Source: Microbacterium croceum
GTDB lineage: Bacteria; Actinomycetota; Actinomycetes; Actinomycetales; Microbacteriaceae
NCBI RefSeq assembly: GCF_023091245.1
Contig: NZ_JAHWXN010000001.1
Span: 1,302,001-1,366,000 of the forward strand
Length of the DNA stretch: 64,000 nt
Direction: 5' to 3'
Under the pieces are notes generated by a model. The model was not told where the DNA came from and made no database searches. It worked only from the letters and a program-made list of their open reading frames with translations. Position 1 is the stretch's first letter. Each line of letters opens with the position of its first letter. This document shows positions 21,992 through 30,430 of this stretch, one piece after another. A program made the translations under genes and the position numbers.

Positions 21992-23644
21992 TCAGGTCCG
22001 GCTGCCGGATCTCGCGCTCCGGGCGTCGTGCCAGGTGCGGTAGCCTCCGTCGAGGTTGCGCACGGCGAAGCCGTGCTGTGCGAGCAGGCGGGTGGCGGCG
22101 TGTCCCCGCAGCCCGACCTGGCAGTGGACGATGAGCGGGCCGTCGGGAAGCTCGTCGAGACGCTCTCTGAGTTCGTCGAGCGGCACGTTGATCGCTCCGG
22201 GGATGGCCCCGGCTGCGAACTCCGCCGGTGTCCGCACGTCGATCAGCGCTGCTCCCGCGGTGAGCGCGTCATCGAGTTCGTGCCACTGCAGCGTCGGGGT
22301 CGTGCCGGATCGGGTGTTCTCCGCGACGTATCCGAGCATGTTCACGGCATCCTTGGCTGAGCCGAACTGCGGCGCGTAGGCGAGTTCGAGCTGGGACAGC
22401 TCGGAGGCCGGGAGCCCCGCGTGCATCGCCGTCGCGATCACGTCGATCCGCTTGTCGATCCCCTCGCGACCGACGATCTGCGCGCCGAGGATGCGATCCG
22501 TCAGGGGGTCCGCGAGGAGCTTCATCGACATCGTCTCCGCGCCAGGGAAGTAGCCGGCGTGTGATGCGGGGTGCACGTGCGCCGTGTAGAAGTCGCGGCC
22601 GGCGGTCGTCAGCTGCTTCTCGCTCCAGCCGACCTTCGCGGCGACGCTTCCGAAGACGCTGACGATGCCTGTGCCGAGAGCCGGTCGCGACGACGGAGCG
22701 CGACCGGCGATGATGTCGGCGACCATTCGACCGTGCCGGTTCGCCAAGCCGGCCATCGTGATCAGCGCGGTGCCCCCACCGACGAGCTCGGTCTTCTCCA
22801 CGCCGTCACCCACAGCGAAGACATCGGGGGCGCTGGTGCGGCAGGATGCGTCGACGCGGATTCCGCCTGTCTCGCCGATCGCGATCCCCGCCGCGGTCGC
22901 GAGCTGCGTCTCCGGGGTGACACCGGATGCATCGACGATGAGTTCGGCAGGAGCCGACGTGCCATCGCTCAGCGCGACAGCGCCGTCCGTCGTCCCGGTG
23001 ATCGTCACGCAGAGCCGCACATCCACGCCGTGTGAGCGCACGGCGGCGAGGATCGGGGCGCTCATCTCGATGTCCAACGGCGAGAGCAACTGCTCACCGC
23101 GCTGCACCAGTGTCACGGCGGCGCCTCGGCTGACGAGATTCTCGGCAGCCTCGAGCCCGGTATAGCCACCGCCGATGACCACGACGGGGATGCCGGGGCG
23201 CGTGAGCGAGGAGTGGATCGCGTCGGCGTCGGCGACCGTGCGCAGCGAGAGGACGGGGATGCTCGATCCCGTCTCGGCTCGTCGGGGGGAGGCGCCGAGC
23301 GCGAGCACGAGAGCGTCGTATGTCTCGACGGTGCGCCGACCGCTGTCGAGGTCGATCACGTCGACCGTCTTCCGAGCCGTGTCGATACGCGAGGCCTCAT
23401 GCCGTACGCGCACGTCGAGGCGGAAGCGTCTGTGCAGGGAGTCCGGTGTCTGCAGCAGCAGCGATGCCCGCTCCGGGATCACGCCCCCGACGTAGTAGGG
23501 CAGGCCGCAGTTGGCATACGAGACCTCGGGCCCGCGTTCGATCACGGTGATCTCGGCGGATTCGTCGAGTCTGCGCAGCCTGGTCGCCGCCGACATTCCG
23601 CCGGCCACCCCTCCGACGATCAGGACCCTGCGGGGCGCGGTCAT
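21992..23644 (-). CDS. CoA-disulfide/persulfide reductase with C-terminal rhodanese domain
   Basis: A 550-residue flavoprotein. The N-terminal FAD motif is VLIVGGVAGG, the redox cysteine is C46 in SYANCGLPYYVGG, and the NAD(P)H motif is VVVIGGGYTGLEAA. The C-terminal ~85 residues are a rhodanese domain with active-site loop VHCQVGLRG. Proteins of this architecture (CoADR-RHD, Npsr-like) reduce CoA disulfides, persulfides or polysulfide with NAD(P)H. The start at 23644 overlaps the stop of the small Cys protein gene (ATGA). Two CsoR-type operators lie upstream of the pair, and the CsoR-family gene is divergent. Confidence 0.9.
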   Translation of the reverse strand: MTAPRRVLIVGGVAGGMSAATRLRRLDESAEITVIERGPEVSYANCGLPYYVGGVIPERASLLLQTPDSLHRRFRLDVRVRHEASRIDTARKTVDVIDLDSGRRTVETYDALVLALGASPRRAETGSSIPVLSLRTVADADAIHSSLTRPGIPVVVIGGGYTGLEAAENLVSRGAAVTLVQRGEQLLSPLDIEMSAPILAAVRSHGVDVRLCVTITGTTDGAVALSDGTSAPAELIVDASGVTPETQLATAAGIAIGETGGIRVDASCRTSAPDVFAVGDGVEKTELVGGGTALITMAGLANRHGRMVADIIAGRAPSSRPALGTGIVSVFGSVAAKVGWSEKQLTTAGRDFYTAHVHPASHAGYFPGAETMSMKLLADPLTDRILGAQIVGREGIDKRIDVIATAMHAGLPASELSQLELAYAPQFGSAKDAVNMLGYVAENTRSGTTPTLQWHELDDALTAGAALIDVRTPAEFAAGAIPGAINVPLDELRERLDELPDGPLIVHCQVGLRGHAATRLLAQHGFAVRNLDGGYRTWHDARSARSGSRT

Positions 23645-23805
23645 CGCTGGAAGAGCCTCGAGAAGAAACCGCCCTGGCTCGGCTGCTTCGGGTGCCCGGG
23701 GCACCACTGAGACGACGGGACCGAGCGGCGCACGGACTCGACGTGCTGACCGCACCCCGCCCATGTGGTCTTCCCGCAGGTTCGACAACTGACGGCTCGG
23801 CACAT
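23641..23805 (-). CDS. Small Cys-rich zinc-finger-like protein
   Basis: A 54-residue protein starting MCRAVSCRTCGKTTWAGCGQ, followed later by WCPGH and ending GGFFSRLFQR. Cysteines at 2, 7, 10, 18 and 35 suggest a zinc-ribbon or persulfide-carrying site. Closely similar short proteins (CRTCGKTTWAGCGQH) are common next to csoR and redox genes in actinobacteria, but their role is unknown to me. AGAGGAG sits 5-8 bp before the ATG. Its stop overlaps the start of the CoADR-rhodanese gene, so the two are translationally coupled. Confidence 0.82.
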   Translation of the reverse strand: MCRAVSCRTCGKTTWAGCGQHVESVRRSVPSSQWCPGHPKQPSQGGFFSRLFQR

Positions 23806-23821
23806 ATCGATCTCCTCTTCT

Positions 23822-23863
23822 TATACCCCGGTGGGTATGTAGAACTATACCCTAGGGGGTATC
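23822..23863. promoter_or_regulatory. Tandem CsoR-type operators
   Basis: TATACCCCGGTGGGTAT (23822-23838) and TATACCCTAGGGGGTATC (23846-23863) are two GC-centred palindromes with TATACCC/GGGTAT arms, the classic form of CsoR-family operators. They lie in the spacer between the divergent csoR-like gene and the sulfur-redox operon and overlap the likely promoters of both. Confidence 0.85.
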
Positions 23864-23895
23864 GTAGAAGTTCAGTCCACACACAGGGAGAGACG

Positions 23896-24174
23896 ATGAT
23901 CATCGAGAACGCAGACGCGCAACGAAAGATCCTCAACCGGCTCAAGCGCGCTCAGGGGCAGCTGGCGGCGGTCATCGCCGCAGTGGAGGCGGAGAGCGAC
24001 TGCCGGACCGTCGTCACCCAGCTCTCTGCCGTGAGCTCCGCCCTGGACAGGGCGGGTTTCCAGATCATCGCGACCGCGATGAAGGAGTGCCTCGCCGACC
24101 CCGACGACGGTGCGCAGAATGCGGAGGGCGTGTCGCTGGCAGAACTCGAGAAGCTCTTCCTGTCATTGTCCTGA
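23896..24174 (+). CDS. CsoR-family regulator, probably a persulfide sensor (CstR-like)
   Basis: A 92-residue all-helical repressor with the family start (RKILNRLKRAQGQLAAV). Conserved cysteines are C36 (ESDCRTVV) and C65 (MKEC). Copper-sensing CsoR needs His at the position four before the second Cys (His61); here residue 61 is Ala. The Cys pair without the His is the pattern of CstR, which senses persulfides by forming a di-, tri- or tetrasulfide crosslink. The divergent operon encodes a rhodanese-fused reductase, which supports sulfur rather than copper. ATG 23896; two CsoR boxes lie just upstream. Confidence 0.88.
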   Translation: MIIENADAQRKILNRLKRAQGQLAAVIAAVEAESDCRTVVTQLSAVSSALDRAGFQIIATAMKECLADPDDGAQNAEGVSLAELEKLFLSLS

Positions 24175-24209
24175 CCGCGGCTTCGCGACGGGGTGCCCTC
24201 CGGCGCGCC

Positions 24210-24716
24210 CTACCCGTGGGCCAGCACCTGCAGTCCGATCACGGCCAGGCCGAGCGCAGCCTCGGCGCCGAGCGCGATGAGCCGCTGGAACCAGGTCAAG
24301 GGGATACGCCGCACCGCGACCCAGCCGATCACGATCAGCGAGGCGAGCAGGGCGATCGCGCTCGCGTGCAGCGCCGCTTCGGTGCTCCACACGCCGAGCG
24401 CGGCGACGCCGAGGAAGAGGAACGGCAGCACCACGGTGCTCAGTGCCCCGAAGCTCGACCCGACCGCGTGGCGCAGCTCGGCGCGGGTGAACAGGCGTCC
24501 GTGCACCACCAGGTGCGAGACGAGATCGGCGGTGAACACCGCGAGCAACGTGCCCAGCACGGTGACGATCAAGGTCGTGGCGGACTGGCCGGCGGTCGCG
24601 TGGCCATGGCTGGAGAGGGTGATCACGACCGCGAGGGCGGCGAAGGTGAGGTAGATCCGCTCCTTCAGATGCGCCGCGCGCGCGGCTCGTTCGGCGTCGT
24701 CGATCTCGTGAGCCAT
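24210..24716 (-). CDS. Hypothetical four-helix membrane protein
   Basis: A 168-residue protein with a charged N-terminus (HEIDDAERAARAAHLKERIY) and four membrane segments (about 25-45, 58-75, 100-120, 125-145 plus a short last one). I do not recognise a named family; similar proteins in actinobacteria are labelled hypothetical membrane protein. His and Arg lie between helices 2 and 3 (SHLVVHGRLF). The ATG at 24716 is chosen because the conserved-looking N-terminus starts there. It converges on the csoR-like gene and is divergent from the riboswitch-led terC gene. Confidence 0.75.
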   Translation of the reverse strand: MAHEIDDAERAARAAHLKERIYLTFAALAVVITLSSHGHATAGQSATTLIVTVLGTLLAVFTADLVSHLVVHGRLFTRAELRHAVGSSFGALSTVVLPFLFLGVAALGVWSTEAALHASAIALLASLIVIGWVAVRRIPLTWFQRLIALGAEAALGLAVIGLQVLAHG

Positions 24717-24819
24717 ACCGGTCTCCGCTCTGTGGGGGCGGATCCAGCGTAATCGGGCCTCGGAGCCGGTTCGCGGCGAATCGTCAGAGAGCACCCTCCG
24801 CAGCCCCTTACAATGGGGG

Positions 24820-24893
24820 TACCAAGGGGAGTACTCCGACACGGTGGGTTCGTCATTACGGATGCAGTCGCATCCCGGTCCACCGGTTCCTGA
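24820..24893 (+). ncRNA. yybP-ykoY-type (manganese) riboswitch leader of the TerC gene
   Basis: The segment contains CCAAGGGGAGTACTCC, close to the GGGGAGUA core of yybP-ykoY RNAs, then GGTGG...CCACC pairing (24844-24848 with 24880-24884) enclosing GTTCGTCATTACGGATGCAG, and a trailing GGTTCCTGATC. A TACAAT -10 candidate is at 24809-24814, so transcription would start at about 24821. Placement directly upstream of a TerC-family gene matches the known distribution of this Mn2+-sensing class. The assignment is by motif recognition, not a covariance-model search. Confidence 0.75.
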
Positions 24894-24901
24894 TCTCAGG
24901 A

Positions 24902-25966
24902 ATGGAGAAGACTTTGGCGCTGCTTTTTGCTACGCCGAGTCTGGAGCCTCTCTTGGAAATCACGCCCCTCATCTGGGTCATCACGATCGCGGTCACGATC
25001 GCGTTCTTCGTCTATGAGTTCTTCGCGCACGTGCGCACACCGCACGAGCCGAGCATCGCCGAGTCCGCGCGGTGGTCGATCTTCTACATCAGCCTCGCGC
25101 TGCTGTTCGGTGTCGGCATCGGCGTCTTCTCCGGGTGGACGTTCGGCGGGGAGTACTTCGCCGGGTATCTGACCGAGAAGGCACTGTCGGTCGACAACCT
25201 CTTCGTGTTCCTGATCGTGATGACCGGGTTCGCGGTACCGAAGATCTATCAGCAGAAGGTGCTGATGATCGGCATCGTGATCGCGCTGATCCTGCGCGGG
25301 ATCTTCATCGCGGTCGGCGCGACGCTGATCGAGAACTTCTCCTGGATCTTCTACCTGTTCGGCGCGTTGCTCCTCGTGCTCGCCTACCGTCAGGCGTTCA
25401 GCAACCATGAGAGCGACCCCGCCAACGGACGCTTCATGACCTTCGTCCGCCGCCACCTTCCCGTGAGCGACGAGTACAACGAGGACCGTCTGACGGTCGT
25501 CAAGAACGGCAAGCGCTTCGTCACACCGATGCTCCTGACGATCATCGCGATCGGCTTCGTCGACCTGGTCTTCGCGGTCGACTCGATCCCCGCGATCTAC
25601 GGCCTGACCGACGAGGCGTACATCGTGTTCACCGCGAACGCCTTCGCGCTCATGGGTCTGCGTCAGCTGTACTTCCTGATCGGCGGTCTCCTGGAGCGCC
25701 TGGTCTACCTCGCGCAGGGTCTCGCGGTCATCCTCGCGTTCATCGGCGTCAAGCTCGTCTTCCACGCCCTGCATGTCAACGAGCTCCCGTTCGTCAACGG
25801 CGGTGAGCCGGTGCTCTGGGCCCCCGAGATCCCCATCTGGTTCTCGCTGCTCTTCATCGCCGCGACCATCGCGGTCGCCACGGTCGCCAGCCTCATGAAG
25901 ACGCGACGCGACCCCGCCGCCGTCACTTCCGACACCGAAACCCCCATCACAAAGGAGCACTCTTGA
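24902..25966 (+). CDS. TerC-family integral membrane protein (probable Mn2+ exporter)
   Basis: A 354-residue protein with about nine membrane segments and the TerC signature: EKALSVDNLFVFLIVM in the third to fourth helix and FVDLVFAVDSIPAIYGLT later, both containing the conserved Asp residues thought to bind metal. TerC/Alx-type proteins export manganese, in line with the Mn riboswitch upstream. ATG 24902 is used, but GGAG is inside the first codons and a TTG at 24914 is a credible alternative start. The C-terminal tail is short and Thr-rich. Confidence 0.9.
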   Translation: MEKTLALLFATPSLEPLLEITPLIWVITIAVTIAFFVYEFFAHVRTPHEPSIAESARWSIFYISLALLFGVGIGVFSGWTFGGEYFAGYLTEKALSVDNLFVFLIVMTGFAVPKIYQQKVLMIGIVIALILRGIFIAVGATLIENFSWIFYLFGALLLVLAYRQAFSNHESDPANGRFMTFVRRHLPVSDEYNEDRLTVVKNGKRFVTPMLLTIIAIGFVDLVFAVDSIPAIYGLTDEAYIVFTANAFALMGLRQLYFLIGGLLERLVYLAQGLAVILAFIGVKLVFHALHVNELPFVNGGEPVLWAPEIPIWFSLLFIAATIAVATVASLMKTRRDPAAVTSDTETPITKEHS

Positions 25967-26006
25967 GCGCGCAGCGCTGTTCTGACTCTTCGGACTCTGA
26001 CAGTAC

Positions 26007-26032
26007 GAGCGTCCGGTTCGCACCGGGCGCTC
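26007..26032 (+). terminator. Hairpin between the terC and CNNM genes
   Basis: GAGCGTCCGG (26007-26016) pairs with CCGGGCGCTC (26023-26032) through one G-U pair, around a 6-nt TTCGCA loop. It may terminate or attenuate transcription into the CNNM gene 29 bp downstream. Confidence 0.55.
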
Positions 26033-26060
26033 ACCCCACGACAGACAGGGCCGCCCGCTG

Positions 26061-27332
26061 ATGGGCGACCTGCTCTGGAACATCGCTCTCGTCTTCGCGT
26101 TCGTGCTCATCGGTGGCGTGTTCGCCGCCACCGAGATGGCGCTCGTCACGCTGCGCGAGAGCCAGATCACGGCGATCGGCCAGCGCGGACGCCGCGGCGC
26201 GAAGGTCGCGGCCCTCGCCCGCAACCCCAACACCTTTCTCTCCGCGGTGCAGATCGGGGTGACCGTGGCCGGCTTCGCGTCGGCCGCGTACGGTGCGACC
26301 TCGATCGCGCCGTCCGTGGCTCCGGTGCTCGAGTCGTGGGGAATGGCGGCCCCGCTGTCGCTCACCGTCGCGACGCTGGTGCTCACGCTGGTCATCGCGT
26401 ACCTGTCGCTCGTGCTCGGCGAGCTCGTGCCGAAGCGTCTGGCGATCCAGCGCAACGCGCAGTTCGCCTACGCCGTCGCTCCTGCGCTGAACGGTTTCGC
26501 GACCGTCATGCGTCCGGTGATCTGGCTGCTGTCGGTCTCGACCAATGCGCTCGTACGCGTGCTCGGCGGCGATCCGCACAAGACCGCCGACGAGATGACC
26601 GACGAGGAGGTGCGCGAGATCGTCGCCAGCCATCAGGGACTTCCGGATGACGAGCGGCGGATCCTGGACGACGTGCTGTCTCTGCGCGGGCGGCAGATCA
26701 GCGAGGTCATGCGACCGCGTCCGGAGGTCGTCGCACTCGACGAGACGTTCACGGTGGGCGAGGCGATCGCGCAGGCGCGGGAGCTGCCGTTCTCGCGGTA
26801 CCCCGTGTCGGACAAGTCCATCGACGACATCACCGGGTTCGTCCATGTGCGCGACCTGTTCGAGGCCGTCGCCGAGGAGCCGACGCAGGCGCTCTCGACG
26901 CTGGTGCGCCCCATCCTCTACATCCCGTCGACGGCGCGGGTGCTGCCGACGCTCACGCGACTGCGGGCCGAGGGGCACCACATCGCCGTCGTCGTGGACG
27001 AATACGGCGGAACCGACGGGCTCGTCACGCTTGAAGACCTCGTGGAGGAGGTCGTCGGAGAGATCTTCGACGAGTACGACACCGCCGAGCTGGAGGTTGC
27101 GGGCGGCGCCATCGACGGTCGGCTCAACCTGCAGGACTTCGAGGAGGCGACCGGCATCGAGCTGCCCCGAGGATCCTCCGACACGATCGCCGGGTTCGTG
27201 ACCGAGCAGCTCGGACGCCTGGCGGTCGTCGGCGATGTCGTGGAGGTCGAGGGGGCCACCATCCAGGTGGCCGAGCTCGACCGGCGCCGCATCGCCCGGG
27301 TGCGGGTGACCGCACACAGCGAGTCCGACTGA
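26061..27332 (+). CDS. CNNM/CorC-family transporter (hemolysin III-like, CBS domains)
   Basis: A 423-residue protein with the standard three-part layout: a DUF21 membrane domain (about 1-180, starting with IGGVFAATEMALVTL), a CBS-domain pair (about 200-320, including the EVMRPRPEVVALD and FSRYPVSD blocks) and a C-terminal CorC_HlyC domain (DGRLNLQDFEEATG). CNNM/CorC proteins export Mg2+ or related divalent metals. It follows a Mn-linked terC gene after 95 bp, suggesting joint metal homeostasis. No toxin role should be inferred from the old hemolysin name. Confidence 0.92.
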   Translation: MGDLLWNIALVFAFVLIGGVFAATEMALVTLRESQITAIGQRGRRGAKVAALARNPNTFLSAVQIGVTVAGFASAAYGATSIAPSVAPVLESWGMAAPLSLTVATLVLTLVIAYLSLVLGELVPKRLAIQRNAQFAYAVAPALNGFATVMRPVIWLLSVSTNALVRVLGGDPHKTADEMTDEEVREIVASHQGLPDDERRILDDVLSLRGRQISEVMRPRPEVVALDETFTVGEAIAQARELPFSRYPVSDKSIDDITGFVHVRDLFEAVAEEPTQALSTLVRPILYIPSTARVLPTLTRLRAEGHHIAVVVDEYGGTDGLVTLEDLVEEVVGEIFDEYDTAELEVAGGAIDGRLNLQDFEEATGIELPRGSSDTIAGFVTEQLGRLAVVGDVVEVEGATIQVAELDRRRIARVRVTAHSESD

Positions 27333-27372
27333 CGCGCCTCCGGTGGCCGCCCGGCGGTCGTGCGCCGAGGCG

Positions 27373-28278
27373 TCAGCCGGGGCGGACGGCGCTGCCCAGG
27401 CCACCCAAGCCCTCCGTGAGGATGTCGACGAGCACCCGCGCGTAGCGCCCGTCGGGGTCGAGATCGGGGTCGAACACGGTCACGGATGCGCCGATCGCGT
27501 TCGGCGCGAGAGCGCGGAGGAGTGCGGTGAGGTCGGTGGACGAGAGGCCGCCGGGGTCGGGGCTGTCGACGGCGGGCATCACGGTCGGGTCGAGCACGTC
27601 GACATCGACCTGAAGCCAGTACCTCCCGCCGGCGACCGCGGCGGACTCGGCGGCGACAGTGACGGCACCGCGCGCGGCGACGTCCGCGGCCGGCGTCACG
27701 CGAGCCAGGATGCCGCGCACCTCTTCCTGCTCCTCGTCGTCGGCGCGGTGGCCGATGTGGGCCGTGCGGTCCGCCGAGAAATACGGCCCCTGCCCGTCGA
27801 TGTCCGCGATGGCGGGCCAGTGCCGTCCGATCGCTGCGGCGAGTGCTTCGCCGGCCACACTCGCGCACTCCTCGCTGTTGCCGGGGTGGCGGAAGTCGGT
27901 GTGTCCGTCGATGTGCACGAGCCCGGTATCGCCGTCGCGCACCGCCGAGAGTCCCGCGCCGAGGAGCACGGCGCAGTCGCCGCCGATCACCAACGGTGCG
28001 GTTCCGGCCTCGAGCGCGGCGGTGATCCGTGCGGAGAGCCGTCGAGAATGGTCGATCATCGCCGTCTCGTTGCGTACATGCCCGGCCGCTCTGGTGTCGT
28101 CATCGTCGACGTAGCGCCCCGAAAGGACGATGCCTCCGTCGCGAGCGCCGAGCGTGGCGAACCGGTGGAACAGCCCGGCCTCGCGCAGCGCCTCTGGTGC
28201 CTTTGCCGCACCGGGGACGCTTCCGGGTTGCGGCGGGCGGAGCCCGAGGTTGCTCGGGGCCGAGAGCAGGGTGATCAT
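27373..28278 (-). CDS. Arginase/agmatinase/formiminoglutamase-family hydrolase
   Basis: A 301-residue binuclear-manganese ureohydrolase fold. Metal-binding segments are GGDCAVLLG (where most members have GGDHS), VHIDGHTDF (the usual DAHxD variant) and QVDVDVLDP. The Cys in place of His in the first motif is uncommon and may alter the metal site. The N-terminus LLSAPSNLGLRPP is typical of the broader family. The substrate could be arginine, agmatine or another guanidino compound; the family name only is assigned. It converges on the CNNM gene and shares its strand with an SDR gene upstream. Confidence 0.85.
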   Translation of the reverse strand: MITLLSAPSNLGLRPPQPGSVPGAAKAPEALREAGLFHRFATLGARDGGIVLSGRYVDDDDTRAAGHVRNETAMIDHSRRLSARITAALEAGTAPLVIGGDCAVLLGAGLSAVRDGDTGLVHIDGHTDFRHPGNSEECASVAGEALAAAIGRHWPAIADIDGQGPYFSADRTAHIGHRADDEEQEEVRGILARVTPAADVAARGAVTVAAESAAVAGGRYWLQVDVDVLDPTVMPAVDSPDPGGLSSTDLTALLRALAPNAIGASVTVFDPDLDPDGRYARVLVDILTEGLGGLGSAVRPG

Positions 28279-28323
28279 GCACCCAGTCTGGCGAGGGGGT
28301 CGGACATCGCCGGCGCTGCGGCG

Positions 28324-29217
28324 TCAGGCCGAGAAGGGAACCCCGGTGATCCGCTCGGCCGCGTCCCACAGCGCGGCACCGGTAGCGGGGGAGTGCACCT
28401 GGTCCGATGCGCTGACACGGGCCGGGGCGCCCCGGAACTCCAGCGCGCTGCTCGGACCCCAGTAGTCGCCGCCGACGACATCGGCGCCGGTGGCGGCGTG
28501 CACGATCGGTAGCGCCCCGCCGTCCTTTCCCTGCACGACCACGCGTGTCGGCGCGGCGAGGGCGCGCAGGATGGCCGGCGTCTCGACCGCACCCGGGCGC
28601 TGCGGGGTGAGCGGATCGACCGCGTAGCCCGGGTGCGCGCACACCGCAAGGCGAGACGAGTCGGCCCAGCGACGGTCGAGCTCGAACGCGAAGGCCATGA
28701 GTGCGGCCTTCGAGCGCCCGTACTGCCGGAGGGAGGAGCCCCGCCACGAATCGGAGAGCGTGGCGGGGTCGATGTCAGCGAAGCGGTGGGCGAGCGACCC
28801 GACGGCGACCACACGGGCATCCTGCGCGAGGGCGTGCTCGAGCTGGGCGAGGAGCGCGAAGTGCCCGAGGAAGTTCGTGCCGACCATCAGGTCGAGCCCA
28901 TCGCTCGTGCGGGCATCGCGGCGCGCAGCTTTCACCCCCGCATTGCAGATGACGGCGTCGAGCTGCTCGTCGACGCCGACCGCCGCCTCGGCGACGCTCG
29001 TGAGGGACCCGAGGTCGAGGGGGAGGATGCCCAGATCGGCTGCCGGCACCTGCGACCTGACCGCAGCCACGGCCTGCCGCGCACGGTCGGGGGAGCGGCA
29101 GCCCAGCACGACGCGGGCGCCTCGCGCCGCCAGCTGCTCGACGCACCAGTACCCGATCCCCGCGTTTGCACCGGTGACGAGGATCGTGCGGCCGTGCAGT
29201 TCGGCGAGAGCATCCAT
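28324..29217 (-). CDS. Short-chain dehydrogenase/reductase
   Basis: A 297-residue classical SDR. The cofactor motif is TGANAGIGY near residues 15-23, NAG follows in VICNAGVKAA, and the catalytic YxxxK is YGRSKAAL. An Arg after strand 2 (LGCRSPDR) suggests NADP preference. Similar enzymes are annotated as retinol dehydrogenase- or WW-domain-oxidoreductase-like, without known substrate. It lies between the arginase-family gene and the glycan operon on the same strand, with no clear functional link. Confidence 0.87.
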   Translation of the reverse strand: MDALAELHGRTILVTGANAGIGYWCVEQLAARGARVVLGCRSPDRARQAVAAVRSQVPAADLGILPLDLGSLTSVAEAAVGVDEQLDAVICNAGVKAARRDARTSDGLDLMVGTNFLGHFALLAQLEHALAQDARVVAVGSLAHRFADIDPATLSDSWRGSSLRQYGRSKAALMAFAFELDRRWADSSRLAVCAHPGYAVDPLTPQRPGAVETPAILRALAAPTRVVVQGKDGGALPIVHAATGADVVGGDYWGPSSALEFRGAPARVSASDQVHSPATGAALWDAAERITGVPFSA

Positions 29218-29221
29218 CCCC

Positions 29222-29686
29222 TCAACCTACGTGCTGCAGGGGGCTGAGCGATTCGGCACGGAACACCCAACGACGCGACGCGCTGAAGCGGAAGAGGGAG
29301 CCGAGCAGGAGGCCGATCACGTTGGCGGAGATGTTGTCGGCCAGCGCCGAGGTGAATCCGAACAGGTAGTGGCTGATCGCGAGGCATCCGAGTGCGATGG
29401 CGCTTCCGACGAGGCTGACGGCGATGAAAGATGCCATCTCGACAGTGATGCTCGTGCCGCGCCTGTCCCGGAACGTCCACCACCGGTTTCCTGCCCAGTT
29501 CGCCAGGATCGCGAGTGCAGTGGCCGCGACCTTCGCGATCAGCACCGCGCCCGTGACGCTTCCATCGGGCAGGATCGTGGCGCGCAGGGCGTTGAAGACG
29601 ACGACATCGATCACCACGCCCACGCCTCCCACCGCCGCGAAGCGGATGAGGTCTCGTGCGAGGGGCCCGGTGTGGCTCTCAGGCAT
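29222..29686 (-). CDS. GtrA-family membrane protein
   Basis: A 154-residue protein with four membrane segments and the GtrA signature FAAVGGVGVVIDVVVFNALR at the N-terminus and NWAGNRWWTFRDRR between helices 2 and 3. GtrA proteins help move or present polyprenyl-linked sugars for cell-wall polysaccharide decoration. It overlaps the end of the GT2 gene by 8 bp and is the last gene of a three-gene glycan operon. Confidence 0.88.
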   Translation of the reverse strand: MPESHTGPLARDLIRFAAVGGVGVVIDVVVFNALRATILPDGSVTGAVLIAKVAATALAILANWAGNRWWTFRDRRGTSITVEMASFIAVSLVGSAIALGCLAISHYLFGFTSALADNISANVIGLLLGSLFRFSASRRWVFRAESLSPLQHVG

Positions 29687-30428
29687 GGCGGGGCTCCCCG
29701 CTTGTGCGGCCCGGGGAGTGCGAGCGGGACTCCCATGCCCAGCGGGTGACGCGCCACATCGCCTCGGCCACGATGCGTCCCCGCATCTTCGACGCTCCCA
29801 GCCGCCGATCGGTGAAGGTGATCGGCACCTCCGCGATCGAGAGGCCGGCGTTGTTCGCGCGCCACAGCATCTCGATCTGGAAGCAGTACCCCTCGCTCTG
29901 GATGCCATCAAGACCGATGCGATCGAGCGCTGCCGCGCGAAAAGCACGATAGCCGCTGGTCACATCGTGCTGCGGAAGGTGCAGCGCCGCCCGGGCGTAG
30001 GCACTCCCGGCTCGGGACAGTGTGCGCCGCGACACGGGCCAGTCTTCGACGGCACCGCCGGGCACCCACCGTGAGCCGATGACCACGTCGGCGGTCCGTA
30101 CGGCGTCGAGGAGACGCTCGAGTTCCTCGGGATGGTGCGATCCGTCGGCATCGCACTCGACGACGACACCGTATCCGTGTTGTCGTGCCCAGGAGAAGCC
30201 GTGCAGATACGCGGCACCGAGCCCGGACTTGCCGGGCCGATGGAGCACGTGCACCGCCTCATCCCGACGGGCCAGTTCATCAGCGATCCCACCGGTGCCG
30301 TCCGGAGAGCCATCGTCGACGACGAGGAGGTCAGCCGTGGGAACGCTCAGGCGGAGACGGTCGACCAGGGGACCGATGTTCTCCGCTTCGTTGTAGGTGG
30401 GCAGGATGACGAGAGCGCGATCGGACAT
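29679..30428 (-). CDS. Family 2 glycosyltransferase (polyprenol-phosphate mannosyltransferase type)
   Basis: A 249-residue soluble GT2 enzyme of the dolichol-phosphate-mannose-synthase class. Typical motifs are LPTYNEAENIGPLV, VVDDGSPDGTG, the metal-binding DADGSHHPE and the QIEMLW segment. It makes a polyprenyl-phosphate sugar donor from a nucleotide sugar at the inner face of the membrane. It is encoded immediately after a GT39-like membrane protein (2 bp apart) that could use the donor, and it overlaps the GtrA-family gene. Confidence 0.92.
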   Translation of the reverse strand: MSDRALVILPTYNEAENIGPLVDRLRLSVPTADLLVVDDGSPDGTGGIADELARRDEAVHVLHRPGKSGLGAAYLHGFSWARQHGYGVVVECDADGSHHPEELERLLDAVRTADVVIGSRWVPGGAVEDWPVSRRTLSRAGSAYARAALHLPQHDVTSGYRAFRAAALDRIGLDGIQSEGYCFQIEMLWRANNAGLSIAEVPITFTDRRLGASKMRGRIVAEAMWRVTRWAWESRSHSPGRTSGEPRHA

Positions 30429-30430
30429 TG

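Noticed and set aside
26061..27332. A hemolysin toxin
   Set aside because: The DUF21-CBS-CorC_HlyC architecture is a metal-transport protein; the hemolysin label is historical.
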